From contig JBFMFB010000011.1 in assembly GCA_040752115.1 (NCBI GenBank), positions 8,539 through 72,538 of the forward strand: DNA of 64,000 nucleotides, given 5' to 3'. The translations under genes and the position numbers were made by a program. Position 1 is the first letter of the stretch, and each line of letters opens with the position of its first letter. Shown here one piece after another: positions 25,377 to 33,895 of the stretch. The notes under the pieces were generated by a model that was not told the DNA's origin, did not search any database, and was given only the letters and a program-made list of their open reading frames with translations. The stretch comes from JBFMFB01 sp040752115 (GTDB lineage Bacteria; Pseudomonadota; Gammaproteobacteria; Burkholderiales; Sulfuricellaceae).

Positions 25377-27452
25377 TCACTTCAGCGGTTTAGCCAGCGT
25401 CTCCAGCAGCAGTTCCTGAGCAGACACGGCTTTGGCGCGGCGCGGATGCTTACGGCGATAGCGGCCGTCCGCGTCCATTTCCCACGCTTGGCAATTGTCC
25501 TTGAGATAAGGCTCCAGCCCTTCCTTGATGACCCGCTTCTTCAGCTTCGGATCCAGCACGGGAAACGCGATTTCGATGCGGCGGAAGAAGTTGCGGTGCA
25601 TCCAGTCGGCGCTCGAAAGATAGACGTCGTGCGCCCCGCCGTTGCGGAAATAGAAAATCCGCGAATGTTCGAGAAAACGCCCGATCACCGAACGCACCCG
25701 GATGTTCTCGGACATTCCCGGCAATCCGGGGCGTAGCGCGCAAACCCCGCGCACGATGAGGTCGATCTTTACCCCGGCGCCGGAAGCCTCGTAGAGCGCC
25801 TGGATGATTTCCGGCTCCACCAGCGAGTTGATTTTCGCGATGATGGCTGCCGGCCGCCCGGCGCGAGCATGCCTGGCTTCGGCGCGAACGGCCTGGATGA
25901 GCCGCTCTTGCAGAGTGAAGGGGGATTGCCACAGGTATTTGTGCCGGCCCGCCTTGCCCAGCCCGGTGAGCTGCGCGAACACGTTGTTGGCGTCGCGGCA
26001 GATTTCCTCGTCGCAGGTGAACAGGCCGAAATCGGTGTAAAGCTTGGCGGTGCGGGGATGGTAATTGCCCGTCGCCAGGTGTACATAGCGGCGCAGCCTC
26101 CCTTCCTCGCGCCGCACCACCAGCGCCATCTTGGCGTGGGTCTTGTGGCCGACCACGCCATACACCACATGTGCTCCCGCTTCCTCCAGCCGGGAAGCCC
26201 AGTTGATGTTGGCCTCCTCGTCGAAGCGCGCCAGCAGCTCCACCACCACCGTGACTTCCTTGCCGCTTTGCGCCGCCGCGATGAGCGCTTCCATCAGCGC
26301 CGAATCGGCGCCGGTGCGATAGACCGTCTGCTTGAGCGCCAGCACCTGGGGGTCGCCCGCCGCCTGCTGGATGAAGTCGATCACCGGATTGAAAGACTGG
26401 AACGGATGGTGCACCAGGATATCGCCCTCGCGGATCGCCTGGAGGATGTCTGGCTGCTTTTCCAGCCCCGGCGGCAAACCGGGCGCGAACGGCGCATACT
26501 TGAGGCCGGGGCGCTCGACCTGATCGGGAATCTGCATCAGGCGCACCAGGTTGACCGGTCCGTTGACCTGATATAGATCGTCAGGGCTGAGCTGGAATTG
26601 CTCCAGCAGAAATTCAGTCATCGCCGGCGAACAGTTGTCCGCCACTTCCAGCCGCACCGCGTTGCCGTAATGGCGATGCGACAACTCGCCCTGCAGGGCG
26701 GTGCGCAGATTCTTGACCTCCTCTTCGTCCACGAACAAATCGCTGTTCCGGGTGACGCGAAACTGGTAGCTGCCGCGCACATTCATGCCGGAAAACAGCT
26801 CGCCCACGTGGGCGTGAAGAATGGAGGAAAGGAACACGAAATCGTATTCCGCCCCTGCCACCTCCGGCGGCAACTGGATGACGCGCGGCAGTGCCCGCGG
26901 CGCCTGGACGATGGCCGCGCCGGAGCTGCGGCCGAAGGCGTCCTTGCCTTCCAGCTCGACGGCAAAATTCAGGCTTTTGTTGAGCACACGCGGGAAGGGG
27001 TGCGCCGGATCGAGGCCGATCGGAGTCAGCACCGGCATGACTTCGCGGAAGAAGTAGGCTTTGATCCACTCGCTTTGGGCTGCGTTCCAGTGCGCACGGC
27101 GCAAAAAACGAATGCCCTGGCGGTCGAGCTCCGGCAGGATCACCTCGTTGAACAGCTTGTACTGGCGCTCGACCAGCACATGCGCCAGCCGGCTCACCTC
27201 GCGAAAAACCTGGCGCGCAGACATGCCGTCCGGCCCGGTCATCGCGCTGTTGTACTTGATCTGCTCCTTCAGGCCGGCGACCCGAATCTCGAAGAATTCA
27301 TCCAGATTGCTGCTGACGATACACAGGAATTTCAGCCGCTCCAGCAGCGGGCTGGACGGCTCCGCCGCCTGCTCCAGCACCCGCTGATTGAAGGCGAGCT
27401 GGCTCAGCTCGCGGTTGAGGTAGCACTCGGGGGCACTGAATTTCTTGGTCAT
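25377..27452 (-). CDS. ppk1: Polyphosphate kinase 1
   Basis: 691 aa, full length. Reversibly transfers the ATP gamma-phosphate to polyphosphate at the membrane. N-terminal domain starts YLNRELSQLAFNQRVLEQA. The C-terminal phospholipase D-like domains contain the autophosphorylated histidine in VGHKTHAKMAL (E. coli H435 equivalent) and a second conserved His in DWMHRNFFRRIEIAFPV (H592 equivalent). With pap, ppx and phoU within 7 kb, the cell has a complete make-use-degrade polyphosphate set. Followed upstream on the same strand by yggX 36 bp away. Confidence 0.96.
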   Translation of the reverse strand: MTKKFSAPECYLNRELSQLAFNQRVLEQAAEPSSPLLERLKFLCIVSSNLDEFFEIRVAGLKEQIKYNSAMTGPDGMSARQVFREVSRLAHVLVERQYKLFNEVILPELDRQGIRFLRRAHWNAAQSEWIKAYFFREVMPVLTPIGLDPAHPFPRVLNKSLNFAVELEGKDAFGRSSGAAIVQAPRALPRVIQLPPEVAGAEYDFVFLSSILHAHVGELFSGMNVRGSYQFRVTRNSDLFVDEEEVKNLRTALQGELSHRHYGNAVRLEVADNCSPAMTEFLLEQFQLSPDDLYQVNGPVNLVRLMQIPDQVERPGLKYAPFAPGLPPGLEKQPDILQAIREGDILVHHPFQSFNPVIDFIQQAAGDPQVLALKQTVYRTGADSALMEALIAAAQSGKEVTVVVELLARFDEEANINWASRLEEAGAHVVYGVVGHKTHAKMALVVRREEGRLRRYVHLATGNYHPRTAKLYTDFGLFTCDEEICRDANNVFAQLTGLGKAGRHKYLWQSPFTLQERLIQAVRAEARHARAGRPAAIIAKINSLVEPEIIQALYEASGAGVKIDLIVRGVCALRPGLPGMSENIRVRSVIGRFLEHSRIFYFRNGGAHDVYLSSADWMHRNFFRRIEIAFPVLDPKLKKRVIKEGLEPYLKDNCQAWEMDADGRYRRKHPRRAKAVSAQELLLETLAKPLK

Positions 27453-27488
27453 CGGAGTTTGTCGCCGGCAGCGGTTTTGCGCCCCCGC

Positions 27489-27770
27489 CTATTTTTTCTC
27501 GGTGCCCGGCGGCACATAGCCGGCGGCGGCATCGGCGCCGGAGCCGAAGAAGTGCGCCTCCATCTGCTCAGCCAGATACTTGCGCGCCTTGGGATCGGCG
27601 AGATTGAGCCGGTTCTCGTTGACCAGCATGGTCTGGTGCCTCAGCCATGCCTGCCACGCTTCCTTGGAAACATTCTCGAAGATCCGCTTTCCCAGCTCGC
27701 CCGGATAGGGCGGAAAATCAAGCCCTTCGGCCTCGCGACCGAGCTTGATGCACTTGACCATTCTTGCCAT
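27489..27770 (-). CDS. yggX: Oxidative damage protection protein / Fe(II)-trafficking protein YggX
   Basis: 93 aa, normal length. MVKCIKLGREAEGLDFPPYPGELG contains the conserved single cysteine of the family, and the middle part SKEAWQAWLRHQTMLVNENRLNL is diagnostic. Protects Fe-S clusters against oxidation in Salmonella and E. coli. Same strand as ppk1 and 36 bp upstream of it. Divergent from the acyltransferase gene at 27877. Confidence 0.95.
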   Translation of the reverse strand: MARMVKCIKLGREAEGLDFPPYPGELGKRIFENVSKEAWQAWLRHQTMLVNENRLNLADPKARKYLAEQMEAHFFGSGADAAAGYVPPGTEKK

Positions 27771-27876
27771 GCCTCGACTCCATCTCTGACGATAAGGCTT
27801 GAATGATAGCGCAAGAGACTGTTTTCAGGCTACTTGCAGAGCCGGCAGGCGCACCCCATCCTGTATAATCCGGCCG

Positions 27877-28752
27877 ATGAATATTTTGTTCGCCGTGCTC
27901 GCTCGCCTGCCGCTGCGCTGGGTCCATGCCCTGGGCGCAGTGTTGGGATGGCTGATCTACTGGTCTTCCCGCCGCTATGCCGCGCGGATGTGGGAAAACC
28001 TGTCGCGCAGCGGCGTGTGCGGTGGCCCGGATGACTGCCGCGCGGTGCTGCGCCGCTCGATCGGCGAAGCCGGGAAGAGCTTTCTCGAACTGATTCCGGT
28101 GTGGGGCCGGCCGCTGCCCCAGGCGCTGGAGCTGGTGCGCGAGTGCCGCGGCTGGGATGCGGCAGAAGCCGCACTCGCCGAAAACCGCGGCATCATTTTC
28201 CTGACGCCCCATCTGGGGTGCTTCGAAATTGCCAGCCTGTATATCGCCGCACGCCAGCCGATCACCATTCTCTACCGCCCGCCCAAGCTGCGCTGGCTCA
28301 CGCCGCTGATGGCGGCGGGGCGCCAGCGGGGACAGGTTACCCTGGCGAGCACCGATCTCAGGGGGGTGCGGGTGTTGCTCAAGGCGCTGAAGCGCGGCGA
28401 GGCGGTCGGCATCCTGCCGGACCAGGTCCCGAGCAAAGGCGACGGCGCATGGGCCGATTTCTTCGGCCGGCCGGCCTACACCATGACGCTGGCGCAGCGC
28501 CTGCAGCAGGCGACCGGCGCCGCGATCATCCTGGTTTTTGCCGAGCGCCTGCCCCGGGGGAAAGGCTATGCGCTCCAGTTCGAGCGCCTGCCCGAAGCAC
28601 TGCCCGCCGATGCGGCGGCCGCGGCGCATGCCCTCAACGCCGCGGTGGAAGGACTGATCCGCCGCAACCCGGCGCAGTACCTGTGGAGCTACAACCGCTA
28701 CAAAACACCGCGCGGCGCCGCCGCCGACAGGCCGGACCACGCCGCCCCATGA
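27877..28752 (+). CDS. Lipid A-type acyltransferase (LpxL/HtrB family), first of tandem pair
   Basis: 291 aa from the ATG at 27877 (MNILFAVLARLPLRWVHALG...). N-terminal membrane helix, then the LABLAT acyltransferase signature H-x4-E in LTPHLGCFEIA, the FLPDQ-like motif GILPDQVPSKGDGAW, and a C-terminal YLWSYNRYKTPRG, the typical WxxxRxK ending. Inner membrane, cytoplasmic active site; probably adds a secondary acyl chain to lipid A. A TATAAT at 27864-27869 lies only 7 bp before the ATG, so the mRNA could be nearly leaderless if that box is used. Overlaps the next gene by 4 bp. Confidence 0.88.
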   Translation: MNILFAVLARLPLRWVHALGAVLGWLIYWSSRRYAARMWENLSRSGVCGGPDDCRAVLRRSIGEAGKSFLELIPVWGRPLPQALELVRECRGWDAAEAALAENRGIIFLTPHLGCFEIASLYIAARQPITILYRPPKLRWLTPLMAAGRQRGQVTLASTDLRGVRVLLKALKRGEAVGILPDQVPSKGDGAWADFFGRPAYTMTLAQRLQQATGAAIILVFAERLPRGKGYALQFERLPEALPADAAAAAHALNAAVEGLIRRNPAQYLWSYNRYKTPRGAAADRPDHAAP

Positions 28753-29618
28753 CCCGCCTCGGGCTGGCCCTCGTCTGGCTGCTGCACTTCCTCCCGCTGC
28801 CGCTGCTGGCGCCGCTCGGGCAGGGCCTGGGCATGCTGCTGTACTGGTTCGGCCGCGAGCGCCGGCGCGTGGCGCGCATCAACCTGCGCGCGTGCTTTCC
28901 CGAACTGCCGGATGGCGAGCGCGAGCGGCTGCTGCGGCGCCATTTCCGCGCCTTCGGCCGGGCCCTGCTGGAGCGCGGCATCCTGTGGTGGTCCTCCGGG
29001 GCACGTATCCGGAAACTGGTCAGAATCGAGGGCCTGGAGCATTGGCAGAAGGTCAAAGACCGCCCGGTCATCTGGCTGGCGCCGCATTTCGTCGGGCTGG
29101 ACATGGGGGGGGTGCGGCTGACCTGCGAGTTTCCGCTGGTTTCCATGTACAGCCGGCAGAAAAATCCGGTATTCGATGCCGTGCTGCTGCGCTCGCGCAC
29201 CCGTTTCGGCACCTCCGTCCTGGCATCGCGCCAGCAGGGGCTAAGGCCGGTGGTGAAGGCGATGCGCGAAGGATTGCCGTTCTACTACCTGCCGGACATG
29301 GATTTCGGCCCGCGCGACGCGGTGTTCGTGCCATTTTTCGGCGTCCCCGCGGCAACCATCACCGGGCTGTCGCGCCTGGCAAAAATGACCGGCGCCGCGG
29401 TGGTGCCGGCGGTCACCCGACAGCTTCCCGGCGGCGCGGGCTACGTGCTGAGATTCCATCCGGCGTGGGACAACTTTCCCGGCGCCGACATCGAAGCGGA
29501 CACGCGGCGCATGAATGCGTTCATCGAGGAGCGGGTGCTGGAAATGCCGGAGCAGTACTTCTGGCTGCACAAGCGCTTCAAGACCCGGCCGCCGGGCGAG
29601 CCGCGCTTCTATCGCTGA
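28749..29618 (+). CDS. Lipid A-type acyltransferase (LpxL/HtrB family), second of tandem pair
   Basis: 289 aa; the ATG at 28749 overlaps the preceding TGA (ATGA), indicating translational coupling. Hydrophobic N-terminus (MTRLGLALVWLLHFLPLPLLAPLGQ), H-x4-D motif in WLAPHFVGLDMG, YYLPDMDFGPRDAVFVPFFG, and the C-terminal QYFWLHKRFKTRPPGE, all typical of lipid A acyltransferases. The two tandem enzymes probably place two secondary acyl chains on lipid A, one LpxL-like and one LpxM-like; which is which cannot be decided from sequence. Followed by a CoA-binding protein gene after 14 bp. Confidence 0.9.
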   Translation: MTRLGLALVWLLHFLPLPLLAPLGQGLGMLLYWFGRERRRVARINLRACFPELPDGERERLLRRHFRAFGRALLERGILWWSSGARIRKLVRIEGLEHWQKVKDRPVIWLAPHFVGLDMGGVRLTCEFPLVSMYSRQKNPVFDAVLLRSRTRFGTSVLASRQQGLRPVVKAMREGLPFYYLPDMDFGPRDAVFVPFFGVPAATITGLSRLAKMTGAAVVPAVTRQLPGGAGYVLRFHPAWDNFPGADIEADTRRMNAFIEERVLEMPEQYFWLHKRFKTRPPGEPRFYR

Positions 29619-29632
29619 AAGGAACCCCTGCC

Positions 29633-30046
29633 GTGTTCGAAAATCCCTCGCCGGCCGCGCTGTGCGCGCTGCTGAAAAATTCGCCGAACATCGCCGTGGT
29701 CGGGCTCTCGCCCAGGCCGGAGCGCCCCAGCTTCCGCATTGCCAAAGCCATGCAGCAGCTTGGCTTCACCATTATCCCGGTGCGCCCCGGCGTGGCCGAG
29801 GTGCTGGGGCAAAAGGCGTATCCGCGCCTGTCCGACGTGCCGGACAGGATCGACCTGGTCAACGTCTTCCGCGCCGCGGAGCATCTGGATGCTATTGTGG
29901 ACGAATGCCTTGCTTTACAATTACCGGCAATCTGGATCCAGGAAGGCATCGTCAACGAAGCCGCCGCGCAGCGGGCGCGCGATGGGGGCATGGCGGTGGT
30001 GATGGACCGCTGCATCTGGCGCGACTACATGGAGTTTTGCTTATAA
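29633..30046 (+). CDS. CoA-binding domain protein (YccU-like)
   Basis: 137 aa from a GTG at 29633 with AAAGGA upstream. Rossmann-type CoA-binding domain: NIAVVGLSPRPERPSFRIAKAMQQLGF is the nucleotide-binding start, IIPVRPG follows, and the C-terminal GMAVVMDRCIWRDY is diagnostic of the YccU/YneT family. Molecular function unknown. The stop is directly abutted by the dapF start (TAAATG), so the two are probably co-translated in one operon with the acyltransferases. Confidence 0.9.
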   Translation: MFENPSPAALCALLKNSPNIAVVGLSPRPERPSFRIAKAMQQLGFTIIPVRPGVAEVLGQKAYPRLSDVPDRIDLVNVFRAAEHLDAIVDECLALQLPAIWIQEGIVNEAAAQRARDGGMAVVMDRCIWRDYMEFCL

Positions 30047-30880
30047 ATGCTGCTCAAGTTCACAAAGATGCACGGGTTGGGCAATGATTTCGTGGTCTTC
30101 GATGCGATCTCCCAGGCCGTCAACCTGACCCCGGAGCGCTGCCGCCGGCTCGCCGACCGCCACTTCGGCATCGGCTGCGACCAGATCCTGCTGGTGGAAA
30201 AGCCGACCCGGGCGGATGCCGATTTCCGCTACCGCATCTTCAATGCCGATGGCGGCGAAGTCGAGCAGTGCGGCAACGGCGCACGCTGCTTCGTGCGCTT
30301 CGTGCATGACAAAGGGCTCACCGCCAAAACCGAGATCCGCGTCGAAACCGCCGCCGGCATCATCGTGCCGCGCCTCGAGGCGGACGGCCAGGTCACGGTC
30401 AACATGGGCGTGCCGCGCTTCGAGCCGGACGAGATCCCGTTCCTGACGGAAAAGCGCGCACCCACCTATTTCCTCAGCGTGAACGGTACAATTGTCGAAA
30501 TCAGCGCCCTGTCCATGGGCAACCCCCATGCCGTGCAACTGGTGGAAAATGTCGATGCCGCGCCGGTGGCGGTAGAAGGGCCGCTGATCGAGCATCATCC
30601 GGCTTTCCCTGCGCGGGTGAACGCCGGCTTCATGCAGGTGATGGATCGCGGCCATATCCGGCTGCGCGTTTACGAGCGCGGCGCGGGAGAAACGCTGGCC
30701 TGCGGCACCGGCGCCTGCGCGGCGGCGGTGACGGGAATCGCGCGCGGCCTGCTGGACGCCAGCGTGCGGGTGGCCATGCGCGGCGGCGACCTGACTGTCC
30801 GCTGGGAAGGAGAGGGGCAGCCGGTATGGATGACCGGGCCGGCGGTGACGGTGTTCGAGGGAGAAGTCAATGTTGAATAA
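30047..30880 (+). CDS. dapF: Diaminopimelate epimerase
   Basis: 277 aa, full length. Interconverts LL- and meso-diaminopimelate for lysine and peptidoglycan. Both catalytic cysteines are present: EQCGNGARCF (about residue 73) and ACGTGACAAAV (about residue 223); the N-terminus MLLKFTKMHGLGNDFVV is diagnostic. The dapF-DUF484-xerC order is conserved across proteobacteria. Overlaps the DUF484 gene by 11 bp. Confidence 0.97.
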   Translation: MLLKFTKMHGLGNDFVVFDAISQAVNLTPERCRRLADRHFGIGCDQILLVEKPTRADADFRYRIFNADGGEVEQCGNGARCFVRFVHDKGLTAKTEIRVETAAGIIVPRLEADGQVTVNMGVPRFEPDEIPFLTEKRAPTYFLSVNGTIVEISALSMGNPHAVQLVENVDAAPVAVEGPLIEHHPAFPARVNAGFMQVMDRGHIRLRVYERGAGETLACGTGACAAAVTGIARGLLDASVRVAMRGGDLTVRWEGEGQPVWMTGPAVTVFEGEVNVE

Positions 30881-31565
30881 GGAAAAGGCGATGAAACTGA
30901 CGACCGGCGACGTAGCGCAATACCTGAAGGAGCACCCGAAATTTTTCGAGGAACACGTCTCCCTGCTGGAGGAAGCTTTTATCCCCCACCCCCACGGGGG
31001 CCGCGCGATCTCGCTGGCCGAACGACAGCAATTGGCCTTGCGCGAAAAAAACAAGCTGCTGGAAGCGAAATTGCGCGAGCTGCTGCAATTCGGCGAGGAA
31101 AATGACGCCATCGGGGAAAAGGTGCACCGCTTCAGCCTGGCGATCATCAATTCGCACAGCCTGGACTCGCTGCTGCCGGCGATTTACCTCACGCTGCGCG
31201 AGGACTTCGCCGTGCCGGACGTGGCGCTGCGCATCTGGACACTCCCCGCGCAAGAGACGAACCGCCCGGAATTTTCCGGCACCAGCAAGGAACTGCGCGT
31301 ATTCGCCGAGAACCTGACCACCCCCTACTGCGGCCCTCATGCGCCGTATGAGGCGGGCGCCTGGTTCGGGGAAGACAAGGCCCATCTGAAATCCTACGCC
31401 ATCGTCGCCCTGCGGGCCGAGCAGGCATTCGGCCTGCTGGTGCTGGCGAGCGGCGACGCGCACCGCTTTTATCCGGAGATGGGCACCCTCTATCTCAAAC
31501 GCCTGGGGGAACTGGTGAGCGTGGCGATGCAGCCCTATCTGTCGCACGACAAGGACGCAGCCTGA
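30870..31565 (+). CDS. DUF484 family protein
   Basis: 231 aa. GAF-like cytosolic protein of the DUF484 family; the conserved start LTTGDVAQYLKEHPKFFEEHVSLLE and the C-terminal YLKRLGELVSVAMQPYL fit the family. The ATG at 30870 has GAGGGAG upstream and overlaps dapF; an ATG at 30891 is an alternative. Usually found between dapF and xerC, as here, but its function is unknown. Overlaps the xerC start by 1 bp (TGATG). Confidence 0.92.
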   Translation: MLNKEKAMKLTTGDVAQYLKEHPKFFEEHVSLLEEAFIPHPHGGRAISLAERQQLALREKNKLLEAKLRELLQFGEENDAIGEKVHRFSLAIINSHSLDSLLPAIYLTLREDFAVPDVALRIWTLPAQETNRPEFSGTSKELRVFAENLTTPYCGPHAPYEAGAWFGEDKAHLKSYAIVALRAEQAFGLLVLASGDAHRFYPEMGTLYLKRLGELVSVAMQPYLSHDKDAA

Positions 31566-32500
31566 TGGCCGACGGGCTGGCAGCCCCCGCGGGCTCCGGC
31601 CCGGAAGCCGAAACCCGCGCCGCCGGCCTGCTGCGCGGCTACCTCTCCCATCTCGCCGACGAGCGCCGCATGGCGCACCTGACCTGCGAAAGCTACGCGC
31701 GGGATGTGGCGGAGCTGCTCCGGCTGGCGGGCGAAACCCCGCTCGAACACCTGCAAATCCACCATATCCGGCGCTTCGTGGCGCAGCTCCATGCGCGCAG
31801 CCTGAGCGCCCGCACGCTCGCGCGCATGCTCTCCGCCTGGCGCGGCTTTTTCCGCTACCTGGCGCGCGACCACGGCTTCGTCCACAACCCCTGCGACGGC
31901 CTGAAGGCACCGCGCCGGGAAAAATCCCTCCCTGGCGCCCTGTCGCCGGAGCAGGCCGGCCGCCTGATGGAGATCACCGATGACAGCGCGCTGGCGGTGC
32001 GCGACAAGGCGATGTTCGAGCTGTTCTATTCTTCCGGGCTGCGGCTTGCCGAGCTGGTCGGGCTCGGCCTGGAAAACATCGACCTCGACGAAGGAACCGC
32101 GCGCATCACCGGCAAGGGCAGCAAAACCCGCATCGTTCCGGTAGGCCGCCTCGCCGTGGCGGCAATCCACGCCTGGCTGCCGCTGCGGGCACAGTGGCTT
32201 CGCGCGGGAGAAACCGCCCTGTTCATCGGCAAAACCGGCGCCCGCCTCACCCCCCGCGCCGTCCAGTACCGTATCAAGGAATGGGCGGTGAAACAGGGCA
32301 TCGCCGCCAACGTCCATCCGCACGTCCTGCGCCATTCCTTCGCCTCGCACGTACTGCAGTCCAGCGGCGACCTGCGGGCGGTGCAGGAAATGCTCGGCCA
32401 CGCCAACATCTCGACCACCCAGGTCTATACCCACCTCGACTTCCAGCATTTGGCGAAGGTTTACGACGCCGCGCACCCGCGGGCGAAGAAGAGGTCTTGA
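31565..32500 (+). CDS. xerC: Tyrosine recombinase XerC
   Basis: 311 aa. Site-specific recombinase resolving chromosome dimers at dif with XerD and FtsK. N-terminal SAM-like DNA-binding domain (YARDVAELLRLA). The catalytic domain has the Arg in YSSGLRLAELVGL, Lys in GKGSKTRIVPVG, HVLRHSFASHVL (His-x-x-Arg) and the nucleophile Tyr in STTQVYTHLDF. The conserved neighbours upstream argue that it is the chromosomal XerC and not an island integrase, although the accessory island starts just downstream. Confidence 0.95.
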   Translation: MADGLAAPAGSGPEAETRAAGLLRGYLSHLADERRMAHLTCESYARDVAELLRLAGETPLEHLQIHHIRRFVAQLHARSLSARTLARMLSAWRGFFRYLARDHGFVHNPCDGLKAPRREKSLPGALSPEQAGRLMEITDDSALAVRDKAMFELFYSSGLRLAELVGLGLENIDLDEGTARITGKGSKTRIVPVGRLAVAAIHAWLPLRAQWLRAGETALFIGKTGARLTPRAVQYRIKEWAVKQGIAANVHPHVLRHSFASHVLQSSGDLRAVQEMLGHANISTTQVYTHLDFQHLAKVYDAAHPRAKKRS

Positions 32501-32591
32501 GGGGGGCGGAGCGGGGGAATCCGTTTTTAGAAAACGTGGTGCGTCCCCTATTATTAACATGGCGGGGAAATATTGATGCATTCCCGCAATT

Positions 32592-32615
32592 CCGGCAAGA
32601 TGCCGGGAAGGTTTT
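32592..32615 (+). terminator. Possible terminator downstream of xerC
   Basis: CCGGCA-AGA-TGCCGG (32592-32606) forms a short stem followed after GAAGG by TTTT. The stem is short and the T-run is displaced, so this is tentative. Confidence 0.35.
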
Positions 32616-32645
32616 CCTACAACTTCGTTAGGGCATGAGAAGAAG

Positions 32646-33143
32646 GTGCCGACAATACAAGACCCTTTGCAGTTTCTCCTTGGCCTGTTTGCGACCCTCG
32701 TCCTTGGCTTCGGTGTTAAACCGCTAATCGACTGTGCAAAAAAGTCGATGGTCCTGCCCGCACCAAATGCGACGCTCGAAAGAGAGTGGGCCGCGCTTAT
32801 GAAAGGAAACGAGGGCGGTCGAGTGTTGGGATACCTGGAACGGTTTTTCTTCTTTGGCGCTTTCTGGGGGGAAGCAAATGGCGCTGCCGCAGCGTGGCTC
32901 GCGTTCAAGGTTGCATCAAAATGGAACGCATGGAGCAACGTAATTTCAGTTCCAAAGGAGATTGAAGGCCTGGACCCAATCCAGTTTCTCATCGCGCGAC
33001 GCTGTTGGGGCTCGCATTTGCTGACGACTTTCTTGATCGGAACCTTGGCCAACATCCTCGCTGGCGGCCTGGGCGTATTCGTCGGCAAGCATGGTTACGC
33101 CCTCCTAAGCGCGCTGTGTGCGGCACTGGCGTCGCAGCCCTAA
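32646..33143 (+). CDS. Hypothetical membrane protein in cassette-like setting
   Basis: 165 aa from a GTG at 32646 (GAGAAGAAG just upstream). Two hydrophobic segments, about residues 8-26 (FLLGLFATLVLGFGVKPLI) and 126-147 (LLTTFLIGTLANILAGGLGVF), with a polar, aromatic-rich middle. No family recognised. The gene is bounded by a 9-bp inverted pair, CGTTAGGGC (32626-32634) before it and GCCCTAACG (33137-33145) containing its stop. This resembles the core sites at the ends of an integron gene cassette. Base composition is lower in GC than the neighbouring dap-xer genes. Confidence 0.55.
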   Translation: MPTIQDPLQFLLGLFATLVLGFGVKPLIDCAKKSMVLPAPNATLEREWAALMKGNEGGRVLGYLERFFFFGAFWGEANGAAAAWLAFKVASKWNAWSNVISVPKEIEGLDPIQFLIARRCWGSHLLTTFLIGTLANILAGGLGVFVGKHGYALLSALCAALASQP

Positions 33144-33257
33144 CGATCTCGTTGGACGCGGACGCCCGCAGGCGTGCCTTCGTTCTGCGTCGTACAATCA
33201 ACTTGGCTGTACCCGTAGCATAGCGGGCGCGGTGTCAGGTCTTGCATTAACACATTT

Positions 33258-33804
33258 TGTGCGCTTCGCGCAATTGTTTACTTGCCGGGGGCAGCCCGGC
33301 GGCTGGTTACCTTTCTTGCTTCGCCAAGAAAGGTAACCCAAAGAAGGCGACCCCCATCCGCCGCCCCTTCGGGGTTCCCTGCGTTGCTCGCCAAGCCGGG
33401 CGGCTGCGCAACTCAACCTCGCGCCTGCGGCGCTCGGGATTCGAACAGTGCTCGCCGACTGCCCCCGGCTCGTCTGCGCTACTCGGCGGCGGACCAAGGG
33501 GGGAAAGGCGTCGCAGAGCGACATGCGGGGCTGCGTTCGACAGCGCAGCGGTTTTTTACTGCTTGAGGTGCTGCTTATTTGGCGGAGGGTCTCCCCTTCT
33601 GCGCCGCTGAGGGTTGACGGGCAAATTGGGGAAAAAGGCGAGCATTGTTCGAGCTCCGCAGCAGTCCGCGTTTTGTGCGGACTGCCAGGGCGACAACAAG
33701 GCGCAACGCGCCGCCGTTGCGGCGTAGACTCATGCGCGCAGCGCGTGATGTCGAAGCCAATTGCGCAGCCGCCCAATTTGCGGAATTATGTAGCAACAGC
33801 ACAA
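33258..33804. repeat. 547-bp dispersed repeat, left boundary of the accessory island
   Basis: This fills most of the gene-free stretch 33144-33895; nothing else is visible there. It begins TGTGCGCTTCGCG, continues TTGCCGGGGGCAGCCCGG and CGGCTGGTTACCTTTCTTGC, and ends GCGGAATTATGTAGCA. Open frames inside it (reading CLLAGGSPAAGYLS...) are translations of a well-known repeat often misannotated as genes. The same start and end, with the middle deleted, recur in opposite orientation at 44401-44502. Confidence 0.85.
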
Positions 33805-33895
33805 TACAAAAGATCAACAACTTAGCGGTCAGTTTGCATCTACGGCTATGAAGTGCGGGCCGTCTACTGACCCCGTTCAGCCTTGCGCCTCGTTG

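Noticed and set aside
31565..32500. xerC as the integrase of the accessory island
   Set aside because: It lies in the conserved dapF-DUF484-xerC order with 1-bp overlap and typical XerC length, so it is the housekeeping recombinase.
33257..33825. Several open frames of 94-192 aa inside the repeat at 33258-33804
   Set aside because: They translate the dispersed repeat (CLLAGGSPAAGYLS-type peptides) in different frames; a shortened version appears at 44401-44502 in opposite orientation. Repeat sequence, not genes.
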